This document shows, piece by piece, positions 23,645-32,188 of a stretch of 33,900 nt of DNA. Source of the DNA: JAXGPP01 sp964436865 (lineage in GTDB: Bacteria; Planctomycetota; Planctomycetia; Pirellulales; Thermoguttaceae). The first letter of the stretch is position 1, and each line of letters starts with the position of its first letter. The stretch is taken from assembly GCA_964436865.1 (NCBI GenBank), contig CAYTFK010000037.1, positions 1-33,900 of the forward strand, given 5' to 3'. Made by a program: the position numbers and the translations under genes. The notes under the pieces are model-generated. The model ran no database searches, was not told where the DNA came from, and saw only the letters and a program-made list of their open reading frames with translations.

Positions 23645-25816
23645 TCAGTCGAGCGAACTGAAATCGGGCTGGGGATTTGGGCGGTCATCCGGCAGCGTGC
23701 GATGGCGGCCGCGGAACCGCCATGCGAGCCAGATCGCGGCGGCAAAGAACGCCGCGATTGCCAGCCATCCGGCCGGGTTGGACGCACGCCTGGCTGCTGA
23801 AGGCCGGGGGTTCCATTCAGGTTCGCGTCCCATGAGAAGCGGCGCAAGTTGCCATTTCACCCGGCCGCCTTCGTCTGTTTCGCGGCTGCGATACGCCCAG
23901 GTATTGAAGAAGAACCCCGTCACGCGCACGGGTTCGTTGAACCGCGGGCCACCGCCGGGCGACAAGCCTGGGGGCAACCGCCGCACGCAGAATGCGAGCG
24001 GGTTGTCCTGTGAATCGTCGGTGAACAGGAAGATCACGTAGTAGCGGTCGATGCCGAATCGATCGCGCACGTCGGAATCGCTGACCAGGATCTCGGTGAT
24101 CTCCCGAGTCTGTCCGGAGAGCGTTACCAGACGGCCCCGTTGCTGGAGCGGTTCATTGAAGAGCGGAACCACCGAATCAGTCAGCCCGCCTGAGCGACGC
24201 TCGCGGGCCCAGCGCTCGAGTTGTCCCGGCTCCGAACGCCCCACGGCCGCCAACATCTGGTAGAACGCCTCGCGATTGCGGGCGGTCAGGCGAAAGCGAT
24301 CGAGATGGTCCGCGGCGACAGCGGAGAAACGGCCCTCGGCCGGTGTGGCCTCATCCGGGCGAAGATCATCCAGCAAGCCAACATCCATTCCCAGGCGACC
24401 CAAAGGCGTGTCTGGAAACCAGGAGAGGCGTGCCGCGGCGAAAATCGGTGTGGACTGCCCGTCGGTCGCTTCGCCAAGCTTGAGCAGCAACCCCTTGGCG
24501 CCAGCCGGTTCGCGGATTCCGGCTCCCCGTTTCCAGGCGGATGGAACTGTCCGGGCGAAAACGATAGCCGGTATGCTATTCTCGCCGATCGACATCCGGC
24601 AGCGAAAGTATTCGGGCAGCTCGAACCGCTCAGCGGATGCCGAATCGGGCTCGATCGCCTCGACGAAAGTCACATTTCCGTCGAGCTGGTAGAGATTGCC
24701 CTTGAACGCCTGCGGCTCGCGGCCGAGCCGGTCCCAATCGAGCGATCGGATCGTCCATCGGTCGAACTCGCCTGGGGTAAAGGCGCGCATCCGGAAGAAG
24801 ACCGTGTGGAGCAATGAGTCGTCGCTCTCCTGCCACGGCTTGCCGTCGTCGAGCATGTCGAACTCGGCGCGATCGATACCGATCAGCTCCCGGAACTCGC
24901 CGGTTTCTGCCGCGGCTGCCGCGGCCGATGCCGCGGCGGGCAGCATCGGCAGGCATGCCAGCAGAAGCGCCGGCGGCACGAAGGACGCTGGAGGCGTGTA
25001 CCGGTCGGCCTTCGGCGGGCGTCGGGTGCGGAGCCAGATTGCCGCGATCGCAATCGCCGCCAGCGCCGTTCCGGCTGCGACAACGGCGAACCACGGGATG
25101 GCTTGTTTCCTGGAAACCGGCGGAGAGGGTTGCCAGTCGATCGACCTTGCCAGCAGCACCGGGGCAGGCCGCACTCGATCGTGCGCGGCATAAAGCCACC
25201 GTTTGAAGGAGAATCCAACAAACTGGACTCTCTCCTCAATCTGCAACTCGACCGGGAACCGCGGCGGCAATTCGAGAACGTAGACAAACAACAGGTCGTC
25301 CGGGCTGTCGTCGGGAGTGACGGCGAGGCGATAGTAGCGATCGATTCCCTCATCGTTCGCGGGCGCAGGCGTTGCCTCAGCACGCCGCGCAATGCCGGTG
25401 ATCCTCACCAGACGGCCGCGATACTCCTGGGGCTGCCGATCGAGTTGGACGTACGACGGCGATAGGATCTCGGCGCGATCGAGTGACTCGCGGGACGCGC
25501 TGTGGAGAAGCCCGATCAGATGGAACCATGCGGGGCGCTCGACCGATCGGAAGGGGGTGTTGTCTTCGACCGACTTAAGAAGTCGTTGGTCCACCTGAAT
25601 GGCTGAATCGGATGTCCTCGCTTGGGTGTGGAGATCGTGAGAGATTTCGGTGTCTGCAGCACGAAGTGCCGACGATGAAACGGCAGTCTGGGAGAGTCGC
25701 GCAGATTGTGCGGCCAGGGTCACTGCCAACGCGACTGCGAGCAGGAGGAGCGACAGTCGCCACTGCCGACGGCGCGAGAGCGTATGGAGTCTGGACCCGC
25801 GTCGGAAATCCAGCAC
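23645..25816 (-). CDS. Membrane protein with three related beta-rich modules, unknown function
   Basis: I do not recognise this 723-residue protein. Membrane helices are predicted at about 21-37, 240-262, 281-300 and 683-701. Between them lie three related segments. Module 1 (about 128-229) has YRGRLVRITGIA, then IDRYYRLAVTPDDSPDDLLF, VQFVGFSFKRWLY and APVLLAR. Module 3 (about 553-667) has QRGRLVTLSGQT, then IDRYYVIFLFTDDSQDNPLA, VRVTGFFFNTWAY and APLLMGR. Module 2 (about 369-467) is a diverged copy starting FKGNLYQLDGNV. The G-x-L-V-x-[IL]-[ST]-G strands suggest an OB-like barrel, but this is inference. The start is GTG at 25816; no in-frame ATG follows for over 300 codons, and a good promoter lies upstream. 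The gene is divergent from the TPR/ExbBD cluster. Confidence 0.8.
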   Translation of the reverse strand: MLDFRRGSRLHTLSRRRQWRLSLLLLAVALAVTLAAQSARLSQTAVSSSALRAADTEISHDLHTQARTSDSAIQVDQRLLKSVEDNTPFRSVERPAWFHLIGLLHSASRESLDRAEILSPSYVQLDRQPQEYRGRLVRITGIARRAEATPAPANDEGIDRYYRLAVTPDDSPDDLLFVYVLELPPRFPVELQIEERVQFVGFSFKRWLYAAHDRVRPAPVLLARSIDWQPSPPVSRKQAIPWFAVVAAGTALAAIAIAAIWLRTRRPPKADRYTPPASFVPPALLLACLPMLPAAASAAAAAAETGEFRELIGIDRAEFDMLDDGKPWQESDDSLLHTVFFRMRAFTPGEFDRWTIRSLDWDRLGREPQAFKGNLYQLDGNVTFVEAIEPDSASAERFELPEYFRCRMSIGENSIPAIVFARTVPSAWKRGAGIREPAGAKGLLLKLGEATDGQSTPIFAAARLSWFPDTPLGRLGMDVGLLDDLRPDEATPAEGRFSAVAADHLDRFRLTARNREAFYQMLAAVGRSEPGQLERWARERRSGGLTDSVVPLFNEPLQQRGRLVTLSGQTREITEILVSDSDVRDRFGIDRYYVIFLFTDDSQDNPLAFCVRRLPPGLSPGGGPRFNEPVRVTGFFFNTWAYRSRETDEGGRVKWQLAPLLMGREPEWNPRPSAARRASNPAGWLAIAAFFAAAIWLAWRFRGRHRTLPDDRPNPQPDFSSLD

Positions 25817-26146
25817 GCAACAACCTTGGAGACGGCCGGATCAGGGCCTGGAATCGAAGAGCATGGACCAACAGTAATATTATACTCTCGGGGGGATTGG
25901 GCCTCAAGCTCGGACTGGCTGGGGTCGAAAGATCTCTCCCCGCGCGGTGGCATCCTTGTGAAATCTGTCCGTGGCGGCTAAGTTGGAATCTGGGGCTGCT
26001 CCGGACAAATGGCTTCCGGAACCCGCTTGTCCGCATCATCGACATCAACGATGGTTTTTCCTGGCGGCCTCTTCCCGAAGGAGCTTACCCGGTGCCGCCG
26101 CATCGTTTCGCCGCGGGGCGACGCGGGTCGGGAGCCTTGGTGCCCG
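25817..26146. other. Divergent intergenic region before the TPR/ExbBD cluster
   Basis: About 330 bp between the minus-strand membrane protein gene and the plus-strand TPR gene. It holds an AT-rich core around 25876-25886 with a sigma-70-like minus-strand promoter. A plus-strand -35/-10 pair around 25956-25984 (TTGTGA and TAAGTT) is too weak to call. No RNA gene or small gene is evident. Confidence 0.55.
25879..25907 (-). promoter_or_regulatory. Sigma-70-type promoter for the three-module membrane protein
   Basis: Read on the minus strand, TTGAGG (25907-25902) is followed after exactly 17 bases by a perfect TATAAT (25884-25879). Transcription would start about 55 bases before the GTG at 25816. 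This supports the GTG start of that gene. Confidence 0.6.
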
Positions 26147-29100
26147 ATGACGAACGGAGCGATCCAGTACATCCGACGACCAGTTCTGTGGCTCGTTGTC
26201 TGCTTGCTTTCCGGCGGCTGGAATGGGAGCATTGCTGCCGCGGCTGACCGAGGGCGAGACTTTCTCGAAGGGCTCCGCGAGCGCGGCTATTACGACGTGG
26301 CACTTGCCTACCTTGATGGACTGGCGAGTGACCCGCAGTGTCCCGAAGACCTGAAGCCGGTGCTCGACTACGAGGCCGGAAGGACACTGCTCGAACTGGC
26401 TCGCTCGACCCAGTTGCCCGAGGCCCGCCAGCGGCAACTCCACGACGCTGTCCGACGTTTCGAGAAGTTTCTGGCCGACAATAAGGAGCATCCGCTGGCA
26501 ACCGATTCCCGCCTGCAACTCGCGGCCGCACAAAGCGAGTTGGGTCGGGCCCGGGTGCAGGCCGCTGGCGAGAAGTCAGCGGAAGGACCGCCGGTCGAAT
26601 TCGGCGCCGCCGAGCAGACCCTGCTCGAGGTGGAACGGGCGCTGTCGGCCACGCTCGAGTCGCTCGGCGGTGCCAGCGACGCCGAAGAGCCTGCGGCGAG
26701 CGACCGCCGTCAGCAGGCCGAGCGCGACCTGCTGCAGACGCAACTTGGGCTGGCAGGGCTGGTGTACGAGTCGGCCGCGACCTTGCCGCCTGATTCGCCC
26801 GAGCGGCCGAAACGCCTCGAGGAGGCGGCCAAGCGTTACGGCGCCGTCTACGCCCAGTTCGCCAACAAGCCGGTCAAGCCGCGAGCCGCCTTTATCGCTC
26901 GCCTGCAGCAGGCGCGAATCGGTGCCGAATTGGGACAAGTCGATGAGGCGATCCGCGTGCTCGTCGAGATGGACCAGGCTCTGCCGGACAGTCCGCCCGC
27001 CTTTGCCGACCTCAAGGAGGATGCGCTTGCGCTGTTGATGGAGATTTATCTTCGGCCGGAGGTGAACAAGCCGGGTGAAGCACTTCTGGCGATTGCACAA
27101 TGGCTTGAGACTCCCGCGGCCAACGAACCCGCTCAGCGAACACTCAAGATCCGGTTCCTCGCCGCGCAGGCAGCCACGGCGAGGGCCCGCGGGCAGAAGA
27201 ACCCCGACGAATCCCAACGGCTGCTCAAGACCGCACGGGGACACCTGGAGTTCGTTCGCCGGTTCCCCGGCGAGCAACGGGTTCTGGCCGCCGACATTCT
27301 CTCCAAGCCGCCGTTCGGCGCCGCGTCGGTCGATCAGCAGCCGGATCCCAAGACATTCGCGGAGGCGGAAGAGCAAGGCAACAATGCATGGGAAACAATG
27401 ATTGCGGCCTTGTCGCAGCTTCCGCGTGCGACCGCCGAAGCTCGCGACGGGCTCAACGCCCAGACGCACCAGTCGGCAAGCGACGCCCTGCGCTACTACC
27501 GGGCCGCCCTGGCGCTGCGGACGCCGGAGCAGGCGATCGACAACATTAACGCCATTCGATTCCGCCTGTCCTATCTCTATTGGGCGCTCGACGAATTCGA
27601 GAAAGCCGCCGTCCTTGGCGAGTTTGTTGCCCGGCGCTACCCACAGCATCCCGACGCCTACAAGGCGGCCGAAGTAGCCGTCACGGCGTACCGCTCGCTC
27701 TACATCGAGCGCGCGCGGGCGAAGGGTGACGTGAGTTTCGCGAGAAATCGCATGGCGCCCCTGGTGGATTTCATCACTCGGACCTGGCCCGGCGTGGCCG
27801 AAGCGCAGAACTCGCGGATGATGCTGATCGACACGGCGGTGGAGGAACGAGATCTGCCGACCGTGTTGGAAAATCTGGAGAAGATACCGGCCGATTCACC
27901 GGTTCGCGCTGCGGCAGAACTGCGGGCCGGCCAGGCGATCTGGGCGGCGTATGTTCGTGCCGCCAATCTCGATGGTCCAGACCGCCCGGATGGCCCCGCG
28001 CTCGACCAAATGGCCAAGCAGGCCCAGCGAATGCTCGAGCAGGGACTCGGGCGCAGCTTGAAAGCGATCGATGCCCGCGGCGTCGATTACGGCGTTCTTG
28101 TGGCGGCGCTGTCGCTCGCCCACAGCTACGCGAGCACCGGTCAGCCGGAGAAGGCGGTCGAGTGGCTCGATCACCCGAAAGTCGGGCCGATGACCCTGGT
28201 CAAGGCGAAGCACCCGGCGACGCAGGAGCCGGGCTTCGCCGCGGAGACCTACAAGGCGGCGCTGCGGGCCTATGTCGGCGCGCAGCAACTGGAGAAGGCC
28301 GAAGCGGCGATGGACGACCTCGAGAAACTCATTGCCGCCTCGGGCGACGCCGACGCCGTGCGCAAGTTGACGCAGGAATACGTCCGCCTCGGACGCGAGC
28401 TCCAGGATACGTTGCGGCGGCTCCGCAATGAGAACAAGGCCGCCGAGGCCAGCCGCGTGGCGCAGGGCTTCGAGGTCTTTCTGCGCCGCGTCAAGCAACG
28501 CCAGGAGAACGTCAATTTCGCCGCTCTGAACTGGGTTGCCGAGACCTTCCTGGGACTGGGAGCGGGCGTCGATCCGGGTGGCAAGGAGCCGCCGGTCGAA
28601 GCCGTGAACTACTACAAGCAGGCGTACGACACCTATGCCGAGATCCTCAAGCGGATGAAAGACGATCCGCAGTTCGCTCCGCCGGGCGCCGACACGGCGC
28701 TCAAGCTCCGCGTGGCCGAGTGCCTCCGCGGGCTCAACAAGCACGATCACGCGATGGAACTGCTGGCGGCCATTCTTCGCCAGAACGAACGCCGCGTGGA
28801 CATTCAGATCACGGCGGCCGAGACCTACCAGGACTGGGGCGAGCAGGAACCGGCCTATTTCGAGAAGGCGATTTCCGGCGGCATGCCGGAAAACGGGCGG
28901 AATCTCGTCTGGGGCTGGGCCGGCATCGCGCGTCGCGTCGCTCCGCAGATGGGGACCGGGGACAAAGGCGCCCGCTACAGCGACACTTTCCACCAGGCCC
29001 GCTACAATCTCGCTGCCAGCCGCGTCAAGCTGGCGATGACCGAACGGGGCGACCGCAAACTCGCAACCCTTAGGCAGGCAAAACGTGATATAACGGCGAT

Positions 29101-29263
29101 CTACCGGCTGTACCCCGACCTGGGCGGCCCGCAGTGGTATGCCAGGTACGATAGCCTGCTCAAGACCATCCAGAAACTGCTCGGCGAGAAGGCCGAGGGA
29201 CTCGAGGCCGAGGCGGCGGTGAAGCCTGTCTCCACCGCCAGAGCGGCTCCTTCCAAATCGTGA
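26147..29263 (+). CDS. Large secreted TPR-repeat protein
   Basis: A 1038-residue protein with a signal peptide (about 1-33: RRPVLWLVVCLLSGGWNGS then AAAA) and an almost continuous series of helix-turn-helix repeats of TPR type, such as YYDVALAYLDGLASDPQCPE, DEFEKAAVLGEFVARRYPQH and QPEKAVEWLDHPKV. No catalytic motif is seen. It is probably a periplasmic scaffold. I chose the ATG at 26147 because it directly precedes the signal peptide; earlier in-frame ATGs would bury it. The ribosome binding site is poor (GGGAG about 12 bases away). It heads a tightly spaced operon with a second TPR protein, ExbB and two ExbD genes. TPR proteins with ExbB/ExbD are also known from other TPR-Exb clusters, but I cannot name a specific family. 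Confidence 0.85.
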   Translation: MTNGAIQYIRRPVLWLVVCLLSGGWNGSIAAAADRGRDFLEGLRERGYYDVALAYLDGLASDPQCPEDLKPVLDYEAGRTLLELARSTQLPEARQRQLHDAVRRFEKFLADNKEHPLATDSRLQLAAAQSELGRARVQAAGEKSAEGPPVEFGAAEQTLLEVERALSATLESLGGASDAEEPAASDRRQQAERDLLQTQLGLAGLVYESAATLPPDSPERPKRLEEAAKRYGAVYAQFANKPVKPRAAFIARLQQARIGAELGQVDEAIRVLVEMDQALPDSPPAFADLKEDALALLMEIYLRPEVNKPGEALLAIAQWLETPAANEPAQRTLKIRFLAAQAATARARGQKNPDESQRLLKTARGHLEFVRRFPGEQRVLAADILSKPPFGAASVDQQPDPKTFAEAEEQGNNAWETMIAALSQLPRATAEARDGLNAQTHQSASDALRYYRAALALRTPEQAIDNINAIRFRLSYLYWALDEFEKAAVLGEFVARRYPQHPDAYKAAEVAVTAYRSLYIERARAKGDVSFARNRMAPLVDFITRTWPGVAEAQNSRMMLIDTAVEERDLPTVLENLEKIPADSPVRAAAELRAGQAIWAAYVRAANLDGPDRPDGPALDQMAKQAQRMLEQGLGRSLKAIDARGVDYGVLVAALSLAHSYASTGQPEKAVEWLDHPKVGPMTLVKAKHPATQEPGFAAETYKAALRAYVGAQQLEKAEAAMDDLEKLIAASGDADAVRKLTQEYVRLGRELQDTLRRLRNENKAAEASRVAQGFEVFLRRVKQRQENVNFAALNWVAETFLGLGAGVDPGGKEPPVEAVNYYKQAYDTYAEILKRMKDDPQFAPPGADTALKLRVAECLRGLNKHDHAMELLAAILRQNERRVDIQITAAETYQDWGEQEPAYFEKAISGGMPENGRNLVWGWAGIARRVAPQMGTGDKGARYSDTFHQARYNLAASRVKLAMTERGDRKLATLRQAKRDITAIYRLYPDLGGPQWYARYDSLLKTIQKLLGEKAEGLEAEAAVKPVSTARAAPSKS

Positions 29264-29284
29264 ACGATCGAGGAGGCATAGACG

Positions 29285-30301
29285 ATGCTACGCCGATGTT
29301 TGACGGCCGCGGCCGTGATGTTCCTGATGGCCGGCGCTGCGCGGTCGCAGGACACGGTGACGCCCGTCAGCGGTGCTCCGCTGCTGGGCGAGGTGACCGC
29401 GGTCACGCGACAGGAGGTGACTCTCAAGCAGGGGGCGGCCACCAAGACTCTGCCGGTGCGCGAAGTCCGGTTCATCTTCTTTCAGGGCGAGCCGACGATG
29501 CTCCGCACCGCCCGGACGGCGGTTCAGGCGGGGCGGTTCGAGGACGCCCTGCAGACGCTGATGAGAATCGACGTCGCTCAGATCCAGCGCAAGCCGATCG
29601 TTCAGGATGTAGAGTTCTACAAGGCCTATTGCCAGGCGAGGCTGGCGATGCTCGCCGGCGGCGATGTGCAGAGGGCCTTCCAGGATCTGTACAATTTCGC
29701 CCGTACCAACCCCGATAGTTACCATTTCTTCGAGGTCTGTGAGGTGATCGGCGATTTGTTGGTATCGGCGGGCAAGGCGGCCGAGTCGCGGCCGTTCTAC
29801 GAGCAGGTGGCCTCGGCTCCCTGGCCCGACTACAAGCTGCGGGCCGGCGTGGCAGTGGGCCGCGCGCTGCTGGCCGAGGACAAGCCGCAGGAGGCCCTCA
29901 CGCGGTTCGAGCAAGCGCTTGCCATTGAGGCTCAAGGTTCCGAGGCCGATGCCTTGCGGGCCGCCGCTACCGTGGGGAAGGGACGCTCCCTGGCAGCGAC
30001 GGGGAAGGCCGACGAAGGCATCGCGTTGATCCAGTCGGTGATCAGCGCCGCCGACGCGGAGCAGGCCGATCTCCATGCCCTGGCCTACAACGCCCTCGGC
30101 GAGGCCTACCGCAAGGCGGGGAAGGACGACGACGCGCTGATGGCCTACCTGCACGTCGACGTGCTCTACTTCGGCTCGCCCCGCGAGCACATCGAGGCCT
30201 TGCGGAATCTCGTCGACCTGTGGGATAAACGCCAGAAGCCCGACCGCGCCGAACAGGCCCGGCAGACGCTTCGTGAACGCTACAAGGTAGCGGGAATCTG
30301 A
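29285..30301 (+). CDS. Secreted TPR-repeat protein
   Basis: This 338-residue protein has a signal peptide (about 1-21, ending AGAARSQ). A short beta-rich N-terminal part follows (APLLGEVTAVTRQEVTLKQG, then PVREVRFIFF), and then TPR-like helices, for example GRFEDALQTLMRID, EDKPQEALTRFEQALAIEAQ and ALAYNALGEAYRKAGKDDDA. The start ATG has GAGGAGG upstream, and the gene lies 21 bp after the large TPR gene and 29 bp before the ExbB-like gene. It is probably a periplasmic or outer-envelope partner of the ExbB/ExbD complex. No enzymatic motif is visible. Confidence 0.88.
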   Translation: MLRRCLTAAAVMFLMAGAARSQDTVTPVSGAPLLGEVTAVTRQEVTLKQGAATKTLPVREVRFIFFQGEPTMLRTARTAVQAGRFEDALQTLMRIDVAQIQRKPIVQDVEFYKAYCQARLAMLAGGDVQRAFQDLYNFARTNPDSYHFFEVCEVIGDLLVSAGKAAESRPFYEQVASAPWPDYKLRAGVAVGRALLAEDKPQEALTRFEQALAIEAQGSEADALRAAATVGKGRSLAATGKADEGIALIQSVISAADAEQADLHALAYNALGEAYRKAGKDDDALMAYLHVDVLYFGSPREHIEALRNLVDLWDKRQKPDRAEQARQTLRERYKVAGI

Positions 30302-30330
30302 CAATCACCTTCGCGCCTTTGGAGGATAAC

Positions 30331-31137
30331 ATGCCGCAACGATCACTCCCGCGCTCCGGCCGGATGGTGTTGCTGCTCCTGGCCCTGCTTGCGGGGACGC
30401 TCACGATGTCGTTGGCGGTGAACACGCCCGTCGCCCTCGCGCAGGGGGAAGCCGAACCGGAACTCGATCCCGCGGCGGCGGCCGCGCCGAGCGGTTCCCA
30501 GGCGCCGGAGCAGACCTACCTGGGCTGGCTCTACCAGTCGCTGGGACCGTTCTACAGCCTGGTGTTTCTGGTCATCTCCTTCTGCTTCGTCGCCCTCGTC
30601 GTGATGCAGGCGCTCACGCTGCGGCAAGACAACTTCGCTCCGCCCGGACTGATCGATGTCTTCGGCAATCACCTCAATGAAAAGCACTACCAGGAGGCAT
30701 ACGAGGTGGCGCGGAACGACCAGTCGTTCCTCGGCCGGGTGCTTGAAGCGGGCATGGCCCGGCTCTCCGCCGGCTACGATCAATCGACCGCCGCGATGCA
30801 GGATGCCGGCGAGAAGGAGAACATGCGGCTGGAGCAACGGCTCAACTACCTCGCGCTCGTTGGCCAGATCAGCCCCATGGTCGGACTGATGGGGACCGTT
30901 CACGGCATGATCAATGCCTTTCAGGAAATCGCCCAGAGCCAGGCGACTCCCAAGCCTTCGCAACTGGCCGACGACATTGCCCTGGCGCTGGTGACGACGC
31001 TCCTCGGCCTGTGGATCGCCATCCCGGCGATCGCCTCCTTCCACATCTTCCGCAATCGCTTCCATCGCCTTGTGCTCGACGTCGGTTCGCAGAGCGAGGC
31101 CCTCATGAGCCGCTTTGCGCCGGCGAAGAAGGCCTGA
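30331..31137 (+). CDS. MotA/TolQ/ExbB proton channel family protein
   Basis: The 268-residue product has a cleavable-looking signal segment (about 11-37), an acidic Ala/Pro linker, and three membrane helices at about 73-95, 173-197 and 215-240. The family motif at the second helix is LALVGQISPMVGLMGTVHGM, and the third helix follows LADDIALALVTTLLGLWIAI. Such proteins form the pentameric ring through which protons drive an ExbD/TolR partner. The layout (signal peptide, conserved GLMGTVHGMI) matches ExbB/TolQ rather than MotA, which has four helices and a different cytoplasmic region. The start is the ATG at 30331 with GGAGG 5 bases upstream. Two ExbD genes follow. Confidence 0.92.
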   Translation: MPQRSLPRSGRMVLLLLALLAGTLTMSLAVNTPVALAQGEAEPELDPAAAAAPSGSQAPEQTYLGWLYQSLGPFYSLVFLVISFCFVALVVMQALTLRQDNFAPPGLIDVFGNHLNEKHYQEAYEVARNDQSFLGRVLEAGMARLSAGYDQSTAAMQDAGEKENMRLEQRLNYLALVGQISPMVGLMGTVHGMINAFQEIAQSQATPKPSQLADDIALALVTTLLGLWIAIPAIASFHIFRNRFHRLVLDVGSQSEALMSRFAPAKKA

Positions 31138-31210
31138 TCGGCGTCGCTCCACGGCCACGGGCAAGATCGGTAACAACAGCTTCGGTAAACACTTCCAGGG
31201 AGACGGCACA

Positions 31211-31657
31211 GTGCGATTGGCGAAGTCCCTCGGCACGGCCCTGGTGGAAATGGACATGACGCCGATGATCGACGTCACGTTCCAGTTGATCATCTTCTTC
31301 ATGCTGGCCATCAGCTTTGCCGAAGCCGACCAGGACCAGCGGATCAAGCTCCCCTTGAGTGAGTTGGCCAAGCCGCCCGAGGGACAACTGGAGACGCCGC
31401 TCACGATCCAGTTAACTGATCAGCGGACGATCATCTTCGGCGCCCAGGAGGTAACGCTCGACCGGCTCAAGCCGCTGTTGGAAGTGGAGTGGGAACTGCT
31501 CAGCCGCCGCCGCAAGACGGAGCCGCGCGACGCCACCATCGTGCTGCGGGGCGACCGCGACGCGCCGGTGGGCGAAGTCCAGCAGGTGATGCGGATCTGC
31601 CAGGAGGTCGGCTTCGAGCAGTTCATCCTCCGCGCCCGCCAGGAACAGCCGCAGTAG
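31211..31657 (+). CDS. ExbD/TolR family protein 1
   Basis: A 148-residue single-pass protein with the family signature MTPMIDVTFQLIIFFMLAIS, in which the membrane Asp is the proton-carrying residue. A periplasmic domain follows, with TIIFGAQEVTLDRLKPLLEV, DATIVLRGDRDAPVGEVQQV and a C-terminal helix/strand. I chose GTG at 31211 because GGGAG precedes it by 8 bases; the first ATG (31250) falls within the signature helix region and would trim the cytoplasmic start. It follows the ExbB-like gene after 73 bp, the widest gap in this operon, and precedes a second, different ExbD. Confidence 0.92.
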   Translation: MRLAKSLGTALVEMDMTPMIDVTFQLIIFFMLAISFAEADQDQRIKLPLSELAKPPEGQLETPLTIQLTDQRTIIFGAQEVTLDRLKPLLEVEWELLSRRRKTEPRDATIVLRGDRDAPVGEVQQVMRICQEVGFEQFILRARQEQPQ

Positions 31658-31677
31658 CGAGGTTGAGGAGCCTGCCC

Positions 31678-32163
31678 ATGCGATTCGCCCCGCGAGATCC
31701 GGACGAGAGGATCGAGCTGACGATGACGCCGATGATCGACGTCGTCTTTCAACTGCTGATCTTCTTCACGCTGACCTTCCGTTTCGCGGCGCCCGAGGGC
31801 AACTTCAGCATCAAGATGCCGCTGGTGGCGATGTCGGCCGGCGAGGCCGAGACCGTCGAACTCCCGCCGATCAAGGTGCGGCTCACGGCCGGGCCGGGGG
31901 GGCGGCTGGCTGGCATCGTCATGGGTACCCGGCCGGTGGCCGACTTCGCGACGCTCCGCGCCGAGGTCCGCGCGATCATCGGCGACGATCCGGGTCCCGG
32001 CGCGCTGGAGACTACCGAGGTCGAGTTCGACTGCGACTACCACCTCAAGTACGAGTACGTGATTGCGGCGATCACGGCGGTTTCGGGTTATGTCGATCCC
32101 GAGACCGGCCAGATCCAGAAGATCGTCGAGAAGATCAATTTTGCCCCGCCCCGCGCGCCGTAG
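31678..32163 (+). CDS. ExbD/TolR family protein 2
   Basis: A 161-residue single-pass protein with the signature MTPMIDVVFQLLIFFTLTFR, again with the membrane Asp. The periplasmic domain is unlike that of the first ExbD. It has PPIKVRLTAGPGGRLAGIVM, a segment FATLRAEVRAIIGDDPGPGA, and an acidic strand VEFDCDYHLKYEYVIAAITA. It is therefore not a simple recent duplicate. GAGGAG stands 7 bases before the ATG, and the gene starts 20 bp after the first ExbD. ExbD-type proteins act as dimers inside the ExbB pentamer, so a heterodimer is possible here. Confidence 0.92.
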   Translation: MRFAPRDPDERIELTMTPMIDVVFQLLIFFTLTFRFAAPEGNFSIKMPLVAMSAGEAETVELPPIKVRLTAGPGGRLAGIVMGTRPVADFATLRAEVRAIIGDDPGPGALETTEVEFDCDYHLKYEYVIAAITAVSGYVDPETGQIQKIVEKINFAPPRAP

Positions 32164-32188
32164 TCTCAAGCCGCATGGGAATGCCGAC

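Noticed and set aside
26576..27649. Minus-strand frame of 357 codons opposite the large TPR gene
   Set aside because: It mirrors the TPR codons; the plus-strand protein has a signal peptide and repeat periodicity, the antisense has neither.
30331..32163. ExbB/ExbD genes as flagellar stator (MotA/MotB)
   Set aside because: The channel protein has a signal peptide and three helices with ExbB/TolQ motifs, and the partners lack the OmpA-like peptidoglycan-binding domain of MotB.
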